NCBI GenBank assembly: GCA_002336475.1
Contig: DDCX01000041.1
Span: 4,649-27,851, forward strand
Origin: Flavobacteriales bacterium UBA1995
Lineage (GTDB): Bacteria; Bacteroidota; Bacteroidia; Flavobacteriales_D; Sanyastnellaceae
Direction: 5' to 3'
Length of the DNA stretch: 23,203 nt
Shown here: piece by piece, positions 15,885-23,203 of the stretch
Layout of the letters: the number at the start of each line of letters is the position of its first letter
How positions within the stretch are numbered: the first letter of the stretch is position 1
Translations under genes and position numbers: made by a program
The notes under the pieces: model-generated
What the model was told of the DNA's origin: nothing
Database searches by the model: none
The model's input: the letters and a program-made list of their open reading frames with translations, nothing else

Positions 15885-18800
15885 ATGCGCTCCTTTTTTC
15901 TGACGATTGCAGTGTTTTTGACTGCGACCATTTCTGCTCAGACGGCCCACTTGGCCATGTTGGCAGACCCCACCGACGCCGCAAGTGCCCGGTTCGTTAA
16001 AATCGGCAACAATTCAGGTTCTACTGTAGACCTGACGGGTTGGTACCTGAAACGGTGGACCAACGGCAACGCCGATCCGCAGTCAGGACAAATCAGCCTC
16101 ACGGATCTTGGAGACTTGAACGATGGCAGCTGTTACTACATCGCAGCATCCGCGTCTGGTTTTGAAGGTGCATATGGTTTTGCCCCTGATTTGGTGGGAG
16201 GAACCGGTGGAGCGGTAGACAGCAACGGAGATGACCAAGTCGCCCTCTATGACGCCAACGACGTCATCGTCGATTTCTTCGGAGTCATTGGAGAAGATGG
16301 TTCCAATACTTGCCATGAATTTGAAGATGGCTATGCTTTGCGCACAACCAGCGCCCCCGACGGTGCCACATGGAATGGAGCCAATTGGACCATCTACAGT
16401 GACTTTTCAAGTGCCACAGGATGCGCAGACCACAATGCCGACCAAGAGCAAACGGCTGCAGCGATTGCCCTGCTGGTGAGCGAATGCGGCGCCAATGTGG
16501 TCTCTGAGGACAATGCCTGTGGCGTTTCCGGAGTCGTTGTAGAAGCGGGTGCGTATTTCTACGCCCCAGCGGATTTAGAAGTGGCCATTGGCGACACTGT
16601 CGTGTGGGTCAACGTTGGAGGGTCGCATGATGTGAACGGAAACATCAGCGTCTTGACTGGAGAGTCTTACGGCAATCCCGAAGCGTTCTCCTTGCCATTG
16701 GCTGCTGGCGGAACACCTGAAGCACCAACTTGTATTGGCAGCTACACGTTTACGGTTCCAGGTGTCTACAACTACGATTGTTCCGTCGGCAACCACGCTT
16801 CATTGGGCATGGTCGCAACGGTGACTGTGGGAACAGGGGGCTGCTTAGATGCCAGTGCTACGAACTACAATGCAGACGCCGATTTTGAAGACAGCTCATG
16901 CACATACCCCAGTGCAGCCACGATCAGCGACATCCAGCAGGACATGGGTGCGAACGACGACGGCACTTTTAACGGTCAAGAAGTCACCGTATCGGCCATT
17001 GTAACGGGCGTCTACGGAAGCAACACTTCCATCCAAGACGGCGAAGGACCTTGGAGCGGAATGTTCGTTTACGTGAGCGGAGGTTTGCTCGACGATTCCA
17101 CACAGGTGGCGGTTGGAGACAGCGTAATGGTCACAGGTACGGTTGGAAGCTTCAGTGGCGGTACACAGTTGACTTCGGCCAGCGCGACCATCCTCAACAG
17201 CGGAAATGCCCTCCCGGCTCCAGCGGTTCTCTCTACGGCAGACGCCAATCTCGAGGAGTACGAAGGTGTGTTGTGTCAGGTCACAGGAGCCATTACCGGT
17301 GAGATCAACAACTTCGGTGAATTCACCATCGACGACGGGTCCGGCAACCACACGGTTGATGACCTGGGCTACGATGGCTACACTGAACAAGGTGCCATGC
17401 TCGGTGACAGCTACCGCGTAACGGGAGCCATCAACGGAGGTTTCGGCAACAGCATCGAGCCACGCAATGCAGACGATTTCCAAAAACTCGGTTGCACCAA
17501 TCCCGCAGCAGACAACTACGATGCCGCCGCCATCATTGACGATGATGGCTGTAACGTGGTGGACGGAGCCATTGCCATTAGCACCATCCAACAAGGCCAA
17601 TCCTTGGATCCTCCCGTGTTTACAGACTCGCTGGTAACCGTCAGCGGTATCGTGACGGGTGTCTATGGAAGCCTTTTCTCTGTCCAACAGGGACAGGGTG
17701 CCAACAGCGGCATGTTCGGCTTTAACCCAGAGGTAGCCCTGACCGTTGGGGACTTTGTAAGCCTGACGGGTGTGGTAGACGAATATTTCGGGCTCACCCA
17801 ATTGGAAGGCGTCGATGGCAACCCCATCGCCACCAGCATTCTGAGCCAAGGCAATGCATTGCCAGATGCTGAGGTGCTCGGCACAGGCGCAGCCAATATG
17901 GAAGAATGGGAAGGTGTTCTCGTGCAATCCACAGGCGTGGTTTCTTCACCGGACCTCGGAAACGGGGAGTGGGGAATGGACGACGCTTCGGGAGAACTGC
18001 GCATTGACGACCGCGGTTGGGACCACCAAGCCACCGGCGAAGTGTTGATCAACGCACAATTCCAGGTGACGGGCCCCTTGCACTTCAGCTTTGGCAACTA
18101 CAAAATGCTGCCACGTGAGGAGGCCGATGTGCTCCTCTATGGTTGCGTGCTCCCCAATGCAGACAACTACACACCGGGGTCTGACATCGACGACGGCTCA
18201 TGCACGGGCAGCGAGCCTTGCAACCTGTTCTTCAGCGAGTGTGCAGAAGGTTCAGGAAACAACAAGTACCTCGAGGTATACAATCCTACAGGCAGCCCTG
18301 TGAGCCTCGCTTTGTACACCATCGCCAGTCAGTCAAACGGAGCCAACAACACCGACCCCGCTGCAGAAGAGTGGGACTTCTGGAATGACATCTTCCCAAC
18401 AGGCGGTTCAATTGGAGCCGGTGAGACGTTCATGATTGTGCACCCGTCGGCCGACGCAGCGCTGCTCGACAGTGCGGATGCCACTTGGCAATACCTCTCC
18501 AATGGTGACGATGCTTTTGCTCTGATGTACAGTGCCGCAGCTTCGTTCGGAAATGGCGGAGACTGGGACTTGCTCGACGTGATTGGTGAGCCTTACGGGT
18601 TGGATCCAGGCTCTGCTTGGGATGTCGCCGGGGTGACCAACGGCACGCAAAACCACACGTTGCGCCGTAAATCGAACGTGTCGTTCGGAAATGGTGGAGA
18701 TTGGATCACCAGTGCAGGCACCACCGCAGAGGACAGCGAGTGGATCGTCTTGGACAACGACTATGCCCTCGTCAACGCCTTGGAGGGATACAACAGCCAT

Positions 18801-20504
18801 GACTTCACGGGCTTGTGCGCTACGGACTCTGAAGGGTGCACCGACCCCCTCGCATTGAATTACGACCCCAACGCCACGGTAGATGACGGCAGTTGCTTGT
18901 TCGTGCCCAACGTGACCATTCAGGAAATCAACCAAGACCTGACCACAGGCATCGTGACCACAAGTGGAATCGTGACCGGTGTTTATTTGACCGATGACGG
19001 ATCATTCGGCGACCAGGCGGCATTTACGATGCAGAATGGTACAGGTGCTTTCTCCGGATACTGGGTGCGCGGATCTGATGCCACAGCAGCCTCCATTGGA
19101 AATGTCCAGGTTGGAGATGAGGTGGAAATTACCGGTACACCAGACAGCTGGTTCGGCAATGACTATTTCCCCAATCCGACCATCAATGTGATTTCATCTG
19201 GCAACCCACTTCCAGCAGCAGAGGTGCTCGCAACAGGTGATGTTAGCATGGAGGAGTGGGAAGCAGTATTGGTCACAGTGACCGCTGATTGCGATAACCC
19301 TGACCTTGGTTTTGCGGAGTGGAGCGTCAATGACGGCAGTGGTGCAGCACGTGTGAATGACAGGGCGTACGACGCCTTTGGCGCTGGTGTTGTGGAAGCA
19401 GGCCGGACCTACCGCGTGACAGCACCCACAGGGTATGCCTACGGCAACTGGAAAATTGAGCCACGTGATTCGACCGACGTGGTGCGATTGGGTTGCACCG
19501 ATGCCACGTTCCCAAACTACTGGCCTTTGGCCACTGAAGACGATGGTTCTTGCGCCAATATCCCCGGATGTACGGACCCTGCCGCCGACAACTACAACCC
19601 CGATGCGACTTCCGACGATGGCAGCTGCGTGATCACGGGTTGCACCGATGACACGGCTTTGAACTATGACTCAACGGCCACAGTTGCAGACAACACGACC
19701 TGCTACTACACCTTGCCCAACATCATTGTCAACGAGATCCACTATAACCCTTGCGATAACCAAGGCGGCGACTTCGATTGGGAGTTTGTTGAGTTCTATA
19801 ATGCTGGCGATGAAGCCGACATCAGCGGCTTCGAAGTGTGGTCAGCATTCTCTAACCCCACATCTTTGGCCTTTGCCATGGCCTTCCCCGAAGGCACCAT
19901 CATCCCGGCCGACAGCTACTTCTTGGTTGTGCCAGGTTTGGTTGCCCAGTCCAACTACTCCGACATGGGCATCACGGTGTTCCTGATGGACAACGGCAAT
20001 TGGGGCAACGGCGGTGGTACCGCTCAACTGCAGGATGCCTACGGCAACATCGTTGATGCGGTGACCTATGACGACGCGGCACCATGGCCTTCACAGGAAA
20101 TCAGCGTGTTGGGCAACGTCCTCGCTGCAAGCCCTGACGGCGGTTGCGCTTCCTTGGAATTGATTCAGACCAACCTGAACAACGACGATGCTGACAATTG
20201 GCAGAACAGCTGGGTCGACAACGGAACCCCTGGTGGTCCCAACAGCTCTGCGTTCGGTTGTACCGATGGAACGGCCTGCAACTACCTCGCAACGGCGTTG
20301 TTCGACGATGGAAACTGTACTTATGATTGCCTCGGTTGTACATACGAAGCGGCGTCGAATTACAACATGGATGCCCTCATTGATGACGGTACCTGTGAAT
20401 TGACCACAGCGAACCCTTGTCCAACGGACCTCAATGGAGACGGCACGACTTCGGTCAGTGACCTGTTGATCCTGCTCGGTGCGTTTGCCACCGACTGCGA
20501 GTAA
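15885..20504 (+). CDS. Large secreted mosaic protein: lamin-tail, cupredoxin-like, YhcR-type OB-fold and Cys-bounded repeats
   Basis: 1539 residues. A signal peptide is present (1-19, cut near ISA-Q). In order: lamin-tail-like domain 1 (about 20-180); a cupredoxin-like domain (about 214-318) with candidate copper ligands H248, C299, H304 and M309; OB-fold module 1 (about 343-535), module 2 (559-752); lamin-tail-like domain 2 (777-980); OB module 3 (1006-1202); lamin-tail-like domain 3 (1278-1456); and a single EF-hand/dockerin-like loop at the end (D1515, N1517, D1519, D1526, flanked by C1512 and C1538). Nine GCTDP...NY...DDGSC repeats separate the modules. The protein is acidic and Asn/Gly/Asp-rich. 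Extracellular nucleases of the ExeM/YhcR kind combine lamin-tail and OB-fold domains, but no nuclease motif was seen here. No typical type IX secretion C-terminal domain was recognised. A strong terminator follows, so it is probably monocistronic. Function unknown; surface adhesion or binding is a guess. Confidence 0.9.
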   Translation: MRSFFLTIAVFLTATISAQTAHLAMLADPTDAASARFVKIGNNSGSTVDLTGWYLKRWTNGNADPQSGQISLTDLGDLNDGSCYYIAASASGFEGAYGFAPDLVGGTGGAVDSNGDDQVALYDANDVIVDFFGVIGEDGSNTCHEFEDGYALRTTSAPDGATWNGANWTIYSDFSSATGCADHNADQEQTAAAIALLVSECGANVVSEDNACGVSGVVVEAGAYFYAPADLEVAIGDTVVWVNVGGSHDVNGNISVLTGESYGNPEAFSLPLAAGGTPEAPTCIGSYTFTVPGVYNYDCSVGNHASLGMVATVTVGTGGCLDASATNYNADADFEDSSCTYPSAATISDIQQDMGANDDGTFNGQEVTVSAIVTGVYGSNTSIQDGEGPWSGMFVYVSGGLLDDSTQVAVGDSVMVTGTVGSFSGGTQLTSASATILNSGNALPAPAVLSTADANLEEYEGVLCQVTGAITGEINNFGEFTIDDGSGNHTVDDLGYDGYTEQGAMLGDSYRVTGAINGGFGNSIEPRNADDFQKLGCTNPAADNYDAAAIIDDDGCNVVDGAIAISTIQQGQSLDPPVFTDSLVTVSGIVTGVYGSLFSVQQGQGANSGMFGFNPEVALTVGDFVSLTGVVDEYFGLTQLEGVDGNPIATSILSQGNALPDAEVLGTGAANMEEWEGVLVQSTGVVSSPDLGNGEWGMDDASGELRIDDRGWDHQATGEVLINAQFQVTGPLHFSFGNYKMLPREEADVLLYGCVLPNADNYTPGSDIDDGSCTGSEPCNLFFSECAEGSGNNKYLEVYNPTGSPVSLALYTIASQSNGANNTDPAAEEWDFWNDIFPTGGSIGAGETFMIVHPSADAALLDSADATWQYLSNGDDAFALMYSAAASFGNGGDWDLLDVIGEPYGLDPGSAWDVAGVTNGTQNHTLRRKSNVSFGNGGDWITSAGTTAEDSEWIVLDNDYALVNALEGYNSHDFTGLCATDSEGCTDPLALNYDPNATVDDGSCLFVPNVTIQEINQDLTTGIVTTSGIVTGVYLTDDGSFGDQAAFTMQNGTGAFSGYWVRGSDATAASIGNVQVGDEVEITGTPDSWFGNDYFPNPTINVISSGNPLPAAEVLATGDVSMEEWEAVLVTVTADCDNPDLGFAEWSVNDGSGAARVNDRAYDAFGAGVVEAGRTYRVTAPTGYAYGNWKIEPRDSTDVVRLGCTDATFPNYWPLATEDDGSCANIPGCTDPAADNYNPDATSDDGSCVITGCTDDTALNYDSTATVADNTTCYYTLPNIIVNEIHYNPCDNQGGDFDWEFVEFYNAGDEADISGFEVWSAFSNPTSLAFAMAFPEGTIIPADSYFLVVPGLVAQSNYSDMGITVFLMDNGNWGNGGGTAQLQDAYGNIVDAVTYDDAAPWPSQEISVLGNVLAASPDGGCASLELIQTNLNNDDADNWQNSWVDNGTPGGPNSSAFGCTDGTACNYLATALFDDGNCTYDCLGCTYEAASNYNMDALIDDGTCELTTANPCPTDLNGDGTTSVSDLLILLGAFATDCE
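16839..20396 (+). repeat. Nine Cys-bounded GCTDP...DDGSC protein repeats
   Basis: Nine 21-22 residue units begin with GC and end with C, with a central NY and an acidic end (DDGSC or close). Starts in protein numbering: 319, 536, 753, 984, 1203, 1228, 1252, 1458 and 1484. DNA starts: 16839, 17490, 18141, 18834, 19491, 19566, 19638, 20256 and 20334. Each has its two cysteines 18-19 residues apart, suggesting one disulphide per unit and an Asp/Asn-rich loop that may bind calcium. The motif is frequent in secreted Bacteroidota proteins (from memory); its role is unproven. Confidence 0.9.
16911..19490 (+). repeat. Three duplicated OB-fold modules within the secreted protein gene
   Basis: DNA spans 16911-17489, 17559-18140 and 18900-19490, each about 195 residues. 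All three share GIVTGVYGS-like, VGDxVxVTGT, GNALPxAxVL, EEWEGVLV and FGN...PR...D motifs in the same order and each is followed directly by a GC...DDGSC repeat, so the duplicated unit appears to be OB module plus repeat. The third copy is separated from the first two by a lamin-tail-like domain. Homology to the YhcR-type OB-fold family is by motif recognition only. Confidence 0.75.
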
Positions 20505-20526
20505 TTCCGCATCCAAACTGATTTGA

Positions 20527-20560
20527 GAAAGGCAGTGCATTCCGCACTGCCTTTCTTTTT
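20527..20560 (+). terminator. Intrinsic terminator after the mosaic protein gene
   Basis: A perfect 12-bp stem, GAAAGGCAGTGC (20527-20538) with GCACTGCCTTTC (20544-20555), has an ATTCC loop and is followed by five T residues (20556-20560). It begins 22 bp after the TAA stop of the large gene and ends 52 bp before the transporter ATG, which insulates the two genes. Confidence 0.93.
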
Positions 20561-20612
20561 AGTCGAACTTCCCGCTCCCCGCAGCTCGTTTTTGGGGCCT
20601 TGAATTTCTGTG

Positions 20613-22310
20613 ATGACAAACTTGGTTGAAGTCTTGAATTTGATCGGTGCCTTGGCGCTGTTCATATACGGGATGGTGGTCATGAGCGGTTCCATACAGC
20701 GCCTGACAGGCAGCCGCATGCGGCGTGCAGTCGGAAGGGTTACCCGCAAGCCGGAGCGGGCGTATTTGGCGGGCCTGACCCTGACCGGGGTGTTGCAATC
20801 GAGCAGCGCCATTTCAGTCATCGCCGTCAGCTTCGCACAAGTGGGTTTGTTGCGCCTTTCGGAGGCTTACTTTCTCATGTTGGGGGCCAATGTGGGCACG
20901 ACCGTCACGGCTTGGTTGGTGGCCCTCACCATCAGCAAGCCATCGCTCGGTGGACTGGCACTGCCCTTGTTGGCGTTCGCCTTGCCGCTCATGTTTTTCA
21001 AACGCCGCCGCACGCGGACACTGGGAGAAGCCATCATCGGGTTTTCGCTCATGTTTGTCGGATTGGGGCTGCTCAAAGAAGGTGTGCCTCCCATTACTGA
21101 GGCAGGCTTGGCTGGTTTTTTGGACTTCTTCAATGTTGGGGGCATGTGGTCCATCCTTGGGGCGGTGTTCATAGGCGTGATCGCCACCATCGCCTTGCAG
21201 AGTTCTTCTGCGGTTATGGCGCTCATTATTACCCTCGCTGCTGGCGGGGTCGTGACTGAATTCACAGGTGCTGCGGTCATTCTGGGCGCCAATATTGGGA
21301 CGACTTCTACGGCCATCTTGGCGTCTCTGGTGGCCGGTAGGGAGGCGCGCAGGGTGGCCGCGGCTCACTTTCTTCTCAATGCTGTGGGTGTGGTCCTCTT
21401 TTTACCGCTGCTGCAGCCGGTATTGGATTTGGTGCGTTGGTTTTTAGAACCGGGCGGCATATTTCTCGGAGAAATCGGCATCTTTTTGGCGCTGTTCCAC
21501 ACCATGTTCAATGTGGTCACTACGGGCATTTTCGGCTTATTTCCGAAGCCCATCTTATGGATGGCCCGCAAGCTTGTGCCGGGAGAAGGGGTGCGGGATT
21601 TCCGTTCGCCGTTGGTCGCCGCAAGCGCGATGGATGCGCCTGAATTGCAGGTGCTGGAGGCACAACGAGAAGCGGAGCATCACCATGAATTGGGGCTCAA
21701 GATGATGCGGGAGCTGGAGACCATGATGGCACTGCTGGACCCCACAAAAAGGGACCGTTCGTCGGACCGCATCAGTGAATTGCGCAGCCTCAGTGGCCGC
21801 TATGAATCAGAGCTTAAGGCATTCTTGGAAAGGTTGGCCAGGGGCAAGATCTCAGGAGCGACATACCGTCAGGTTCAGTTTTTGCTGGAGTGGTCCACTG
21901 AAATCAGCCAGGTGGTCGAACTGTTGCACGCCTTCCTAGAGGTCCAAATTGACCGCGAGCGCAACGAGGTCTTTTTCGCCCCCAAACAACGCTCTCGTTT
22001 GGTGGCCATGTTGGGAGAGCTCGCCCTTGGAATGGAGGCCTTGGGGCCACTGAATGGACCCGTCCAGTTGGGCCTCAAGTCTGCCCGCGACCACCTCAAT
22101 CGCATAGAGTTGCACCTGTCCAGCGCGAACGTGATCCGTGAGCAAATGAGGACCAAGCACCTCGAGGATGCGCGCAAAGGCCGTTACTCCGTAGAGAGTG
22201 GAATGACGTTCAATGAAATGGGCAACCTGCTGGAGGAGATGGGACTCCGCCTGAGCATCCTTTCTGCCAAGTACGAGGAGGTGTTTATGGCTTCGTCACA
22301 GCAGCGGTGA
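20613..22310 (+). CDS. Na/phosphate cotransporter family protein with PhoU-like C-terminal domain
   Basis: A 565-residue inner-membrane protein. The duplicated Na/Pi cotransporter signature is clear: LQSSSAISVIAVSF (61-74) with GANVGTTVTA (91-100) in the first half, and LQSSSAVMALIITL (near 195) with GANIGTTSTA (near 225) in the second half, each QSSS and GAN(V/I)GTT pair being the substrate and sodium-binding core. About eight to ten membrane segments end near residue 320. A soluble helical tail (about 345-565) resembles PhoU and may regulate transport. ATG 20613 is preferred over the GTG three bases upstream. It is insulated from the previous gene by a terminator and its final 26 bp overlap the end of the convergent lipoprotein gene. 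The substrate is inorganic phosphate by family. Confidence 0.92.
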   Translation: MTNLVEVLNLIGALALFIYGMVVMSGSIQRLTGSRMRRAVGRVTRKPERAYLAGLTLTGVLQSSSAISVIAVSFAQVGLLRLSEAYFLMLGANVGTTVTAWLVALTISKPSLGGLALPLLAFALPLMFFKRRRTRTLGEAIIGFSLMFVGLGLLKEGVPPITEAGLAGFLDFFNVGGMWSILGAVFIGVIATIALQSSSAVMALIITLAAGGVVTEFTGAAVILGANIGTTSTAILASLVAGREARRVAAAHFLLNAVGVVLFLPLLQPVLDLVRWFLEPGGIFLGEIGIFLALFHTMFNVVTTGIFGLFPKPILWMARKLVPGEGVRDFRSPLVAASAMDAPELQVLEAQREAEHHHELGLKMMRELETMMALLDPTKRDRSSDRISELRSLSGRYESELKAFLERLARGKISGATYRQVQFLLEWSTEISQVVELLHAFLEVQIDRERNEVFFAPKQRSRLVAMLGELALGMEALGPLNGPVQLGLKSARDHLNRIELHLSSANVIREQMRTKHLEDARKGRYSVESGMTFNEMGNLLEEMGLRLSILSAKYEEVFMASSQQR

Positions 22311-22806
22311 GCAAGGTGTCACTGGATTGAAGGTCCCGGTCCACGATGTGTACTGAGAACCTGAGGGTATCCCACGCCGAACTGAGATAGTACCGGGGCT
22401 CCAAGTCTACGGTGATGGTTCCGCGCTGAGTTTTATTCTGGCCCGTGGGAGAGATCAGCGGAGCCCGATAGTAAAACGGCACTTCTCCAAGGTCAGGGTT
22501 GAGTTCAATGGAGGTCCATTCCCCATCTCGAAACTCTTGATAGACACAAAATACGTTGTGATGGAAGGGGCATCCCGCGCAAAAGGCATCTGTAGTGTCG
22601 GCTTGCTCCAACCCGAAATTGCCATCTCCGTCTTCGAAGCCCAGGATCAATGTGCCCGATTCGCCCTCAGTGAGCAATTCAATCGAAGTAAGCTGAGGCT
22701 CTGGGGGAAGAGACACGGGGGTCTCGCAACCAGATGCCGCGATCAGCAACACAGCCAAGGCCGCAGCGGCTGGTCCTGACATTCTGCTTGTGCACCTGTT
22801 GCCCAT
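22285..22806 (-). CDS. Lipoprotein of unknown function with DGDG motif and Cys/His cluster
   Basis: A 173-residue lipoprotein. The lipobox ASGC places the lipidated cysteine at residue 27, after a hydrophobic Ala/Leu stretch. The mature part starts with a Pro-rich linker and a conserved-looking strand block, LILGFEDGDGNFGL, then EVPFYYRAPLISPTGQNKTQRGTITVDL and FSVHIVDRDLQSSDT. It resembles a Bacteroidota family of small lipoproteins with a DGDGxxGL motif and no known function (recognised from memory). A compact cluster, C76, C79, H82, H83 and C87, could bind a metal but is not a CxxCH haem site. The start could also be the ATG at residue 9. Its 3' end overlaps the transporter gene, and it is divergent from the LuxE-like gene with only 30 bp between the starts. 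Confidence 0.85.
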   Translation of the reverse strand: MGNRCTSRMSGPAAAALAVLLIAASGCETPVSLPPEPQLTSIELLTEGESGTLILGFEDGDGNFGLEQADTTDAFCAGCPFHHNVFCVYQEFRDGEWTSIELNPDLGEVPFYYRAPLISPTGQNKTQRGTITVDLEPRYYLSSAWDTLRFSVHIVDRDLQSSDTLLTAAVTKP

Positions 22807-22836
22807 GGTGGGAAATTAAGCCGCATTTTGCAGCCC

Positions 22837-23203
22837 ATGTCAAACGGCAGGTCTCCTTTGGAAGATGTTGTGACGCCCGCGGGTTCTGCGGAGGGTGTTG
22901 CCTTGTGGCACGACATCGCTGATTTTATCGGGAATGAGGGGGGTGACGGTGACAAGGAAGCGTTCAATCGTTTGGCTTTGAGGGTGTTTCGGTTTCAATT
23001 CAAGGGGTGCCCGCTCTACAGGAAGTGGTGCGGACTCTTGGGCTGGTCGGCGGCTGATGCAGAAAGTTTGAGCCGTTGGCAGGACATTCCGGCCATGCCG
23101 GTCGAAGCGTTTCGTTGGGGCAATGTTCAAACGGATGGCATCGCAGAAAACGTGCCGCCAGTGGTTTTTCGAACCAGCGGAACCACTGGTGATCAACGCG
23201 GGG
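22837..23203 (+). CDS. LuxE-like acyl-protein synthetase / adenylate-forming enzyme, N-terminal part (runs off window)
   Basis: An open frame from ATG 22837 continues to the window edge with 122 codons visible. It contains LALRVFRFQFKGCPLYRKWC, WQDIPAMPVEAFRWGN and, near the end, the adenylate-forming phosphate-binding loop VVFRTSGTTGDQRG. This order (short helical N-terminus, IPxxPVExF, then SGTTG) is typical of LuxE-type acyl-protein synthetases and related Bacteroidota acyltransferases, which activate a fatty acid as acyl-AMP. The rest of the catalytic domain lies outside the window, so the substrate cannot be judged. An in-frame TTG at 22828 is a less likely start. It is divergent from the lipoprotein gene. 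Confidence 0.85.
   Translation, partial: MSNGRSPLEDVVTPAGSAEGVALWHDIADFIGNEGGDGDKEAFNRLALRVFRFQFKGCPLYRKWCGLLGWSAADAESLSRWQDIPAMPVEAFRWGNVQTDGIAENVPPVVFRTSGTTGDQRG

Noticed and set aside
16896..17927. A 343-codon minus-strand open frame inside the mosaic protein gene
   Set aside because: Antisense to a convincing coding region; its length follows from the repeated Asp/Gly/Thr codons and it has no start context or known motif.
16839..20396. Reading the regular repeats in the mosaic gene as a CRISPR or satellite array
   Set aside because: The repeats are irregularly spaced, diverged at the DNA level and conserved as protein in one open frame.

Overview
The window reads as ordinary chromosome from a fairly GC-rich member of the Bacteroidota, probably a Flavobacteriales-like marine or aquatic lineage. 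The evidence is the secretion style (signal peptides ending in AQ), a very large secreted protein built from lamin-tail, OB-fold and Cys-bounded GCTDP...DDGSC repeats, the Trp-rich outer-membrane barrel family with a YGQGLVLW motif, a DGDG lipoprotein, start sites without clear Shine-Dalgarno sequences, and a candidate TTTG/TAnnTTTG-type promoter. The species cannot be named from sequence alone. No CRISPR array, insertion sequence, integrase or rRNA was seen.

Layout. 1-759 (+): 3' part of alanine dehydrogenase. 805-6794 (-): a compact housekeeping block transcribed leftwards in the order tig, clpP, clpX, mutS, with tRNA-Leu(UAG) 30 bp in front of tig in the same direction. 6978-9475 (+): two overlapping genes for exported, extremely Trp-rich proteins, the second a likely outer-membrane barrel. 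9549-11345 (+): efp followed 6 bp later by a SpoIIE/PP2C-type phosphatase gene. 11326-13784 (-): a Wzz-like chain-length protein and an O-antigen ligase/polymerase joined by an ATGA overlap. 13918-15698 (+): a divergent GT-B glycosyltransferase followed by rnhB (RNase HII), overlapping by one base. 15885-20504 (+): a 1539-residue secreted mosaic protein ending in a textbook terminator. 20613-22310 (+): Na/phosphate cotransporter with a PhoU-like tail. 22285-22806 (-): a lipoprotein. 22837-23203 (+): the 5' part of a LuxE-like adenylate-forming acyl-protein synthetase, running off the window.

How the genes fit together. tig, clpP and clpX form a protein folding and degradation set, with mutS as an attached passenger. 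The wzz/ligase/glycosyltransferase group makes or polymerises a surface polysaccharide. The barrel pair and the big mosaic protein are cell-envelope or secreted products.

The points most worth a second look are: EF-P whose modification loop carries Arg32 instead of the usual Lys; the mosaic secreted protein with an embedded blue-copper-like domain, three duplicated OB-fold modules and nine Cys-bounded repeats; the roughly 7 percent Trp content of the barrel pair; and two approximately 60-nt imperfect palindromes flanking that pair, one of them abutting the efp start. I found no clear-cut new multi-gene defence or mobile system here.
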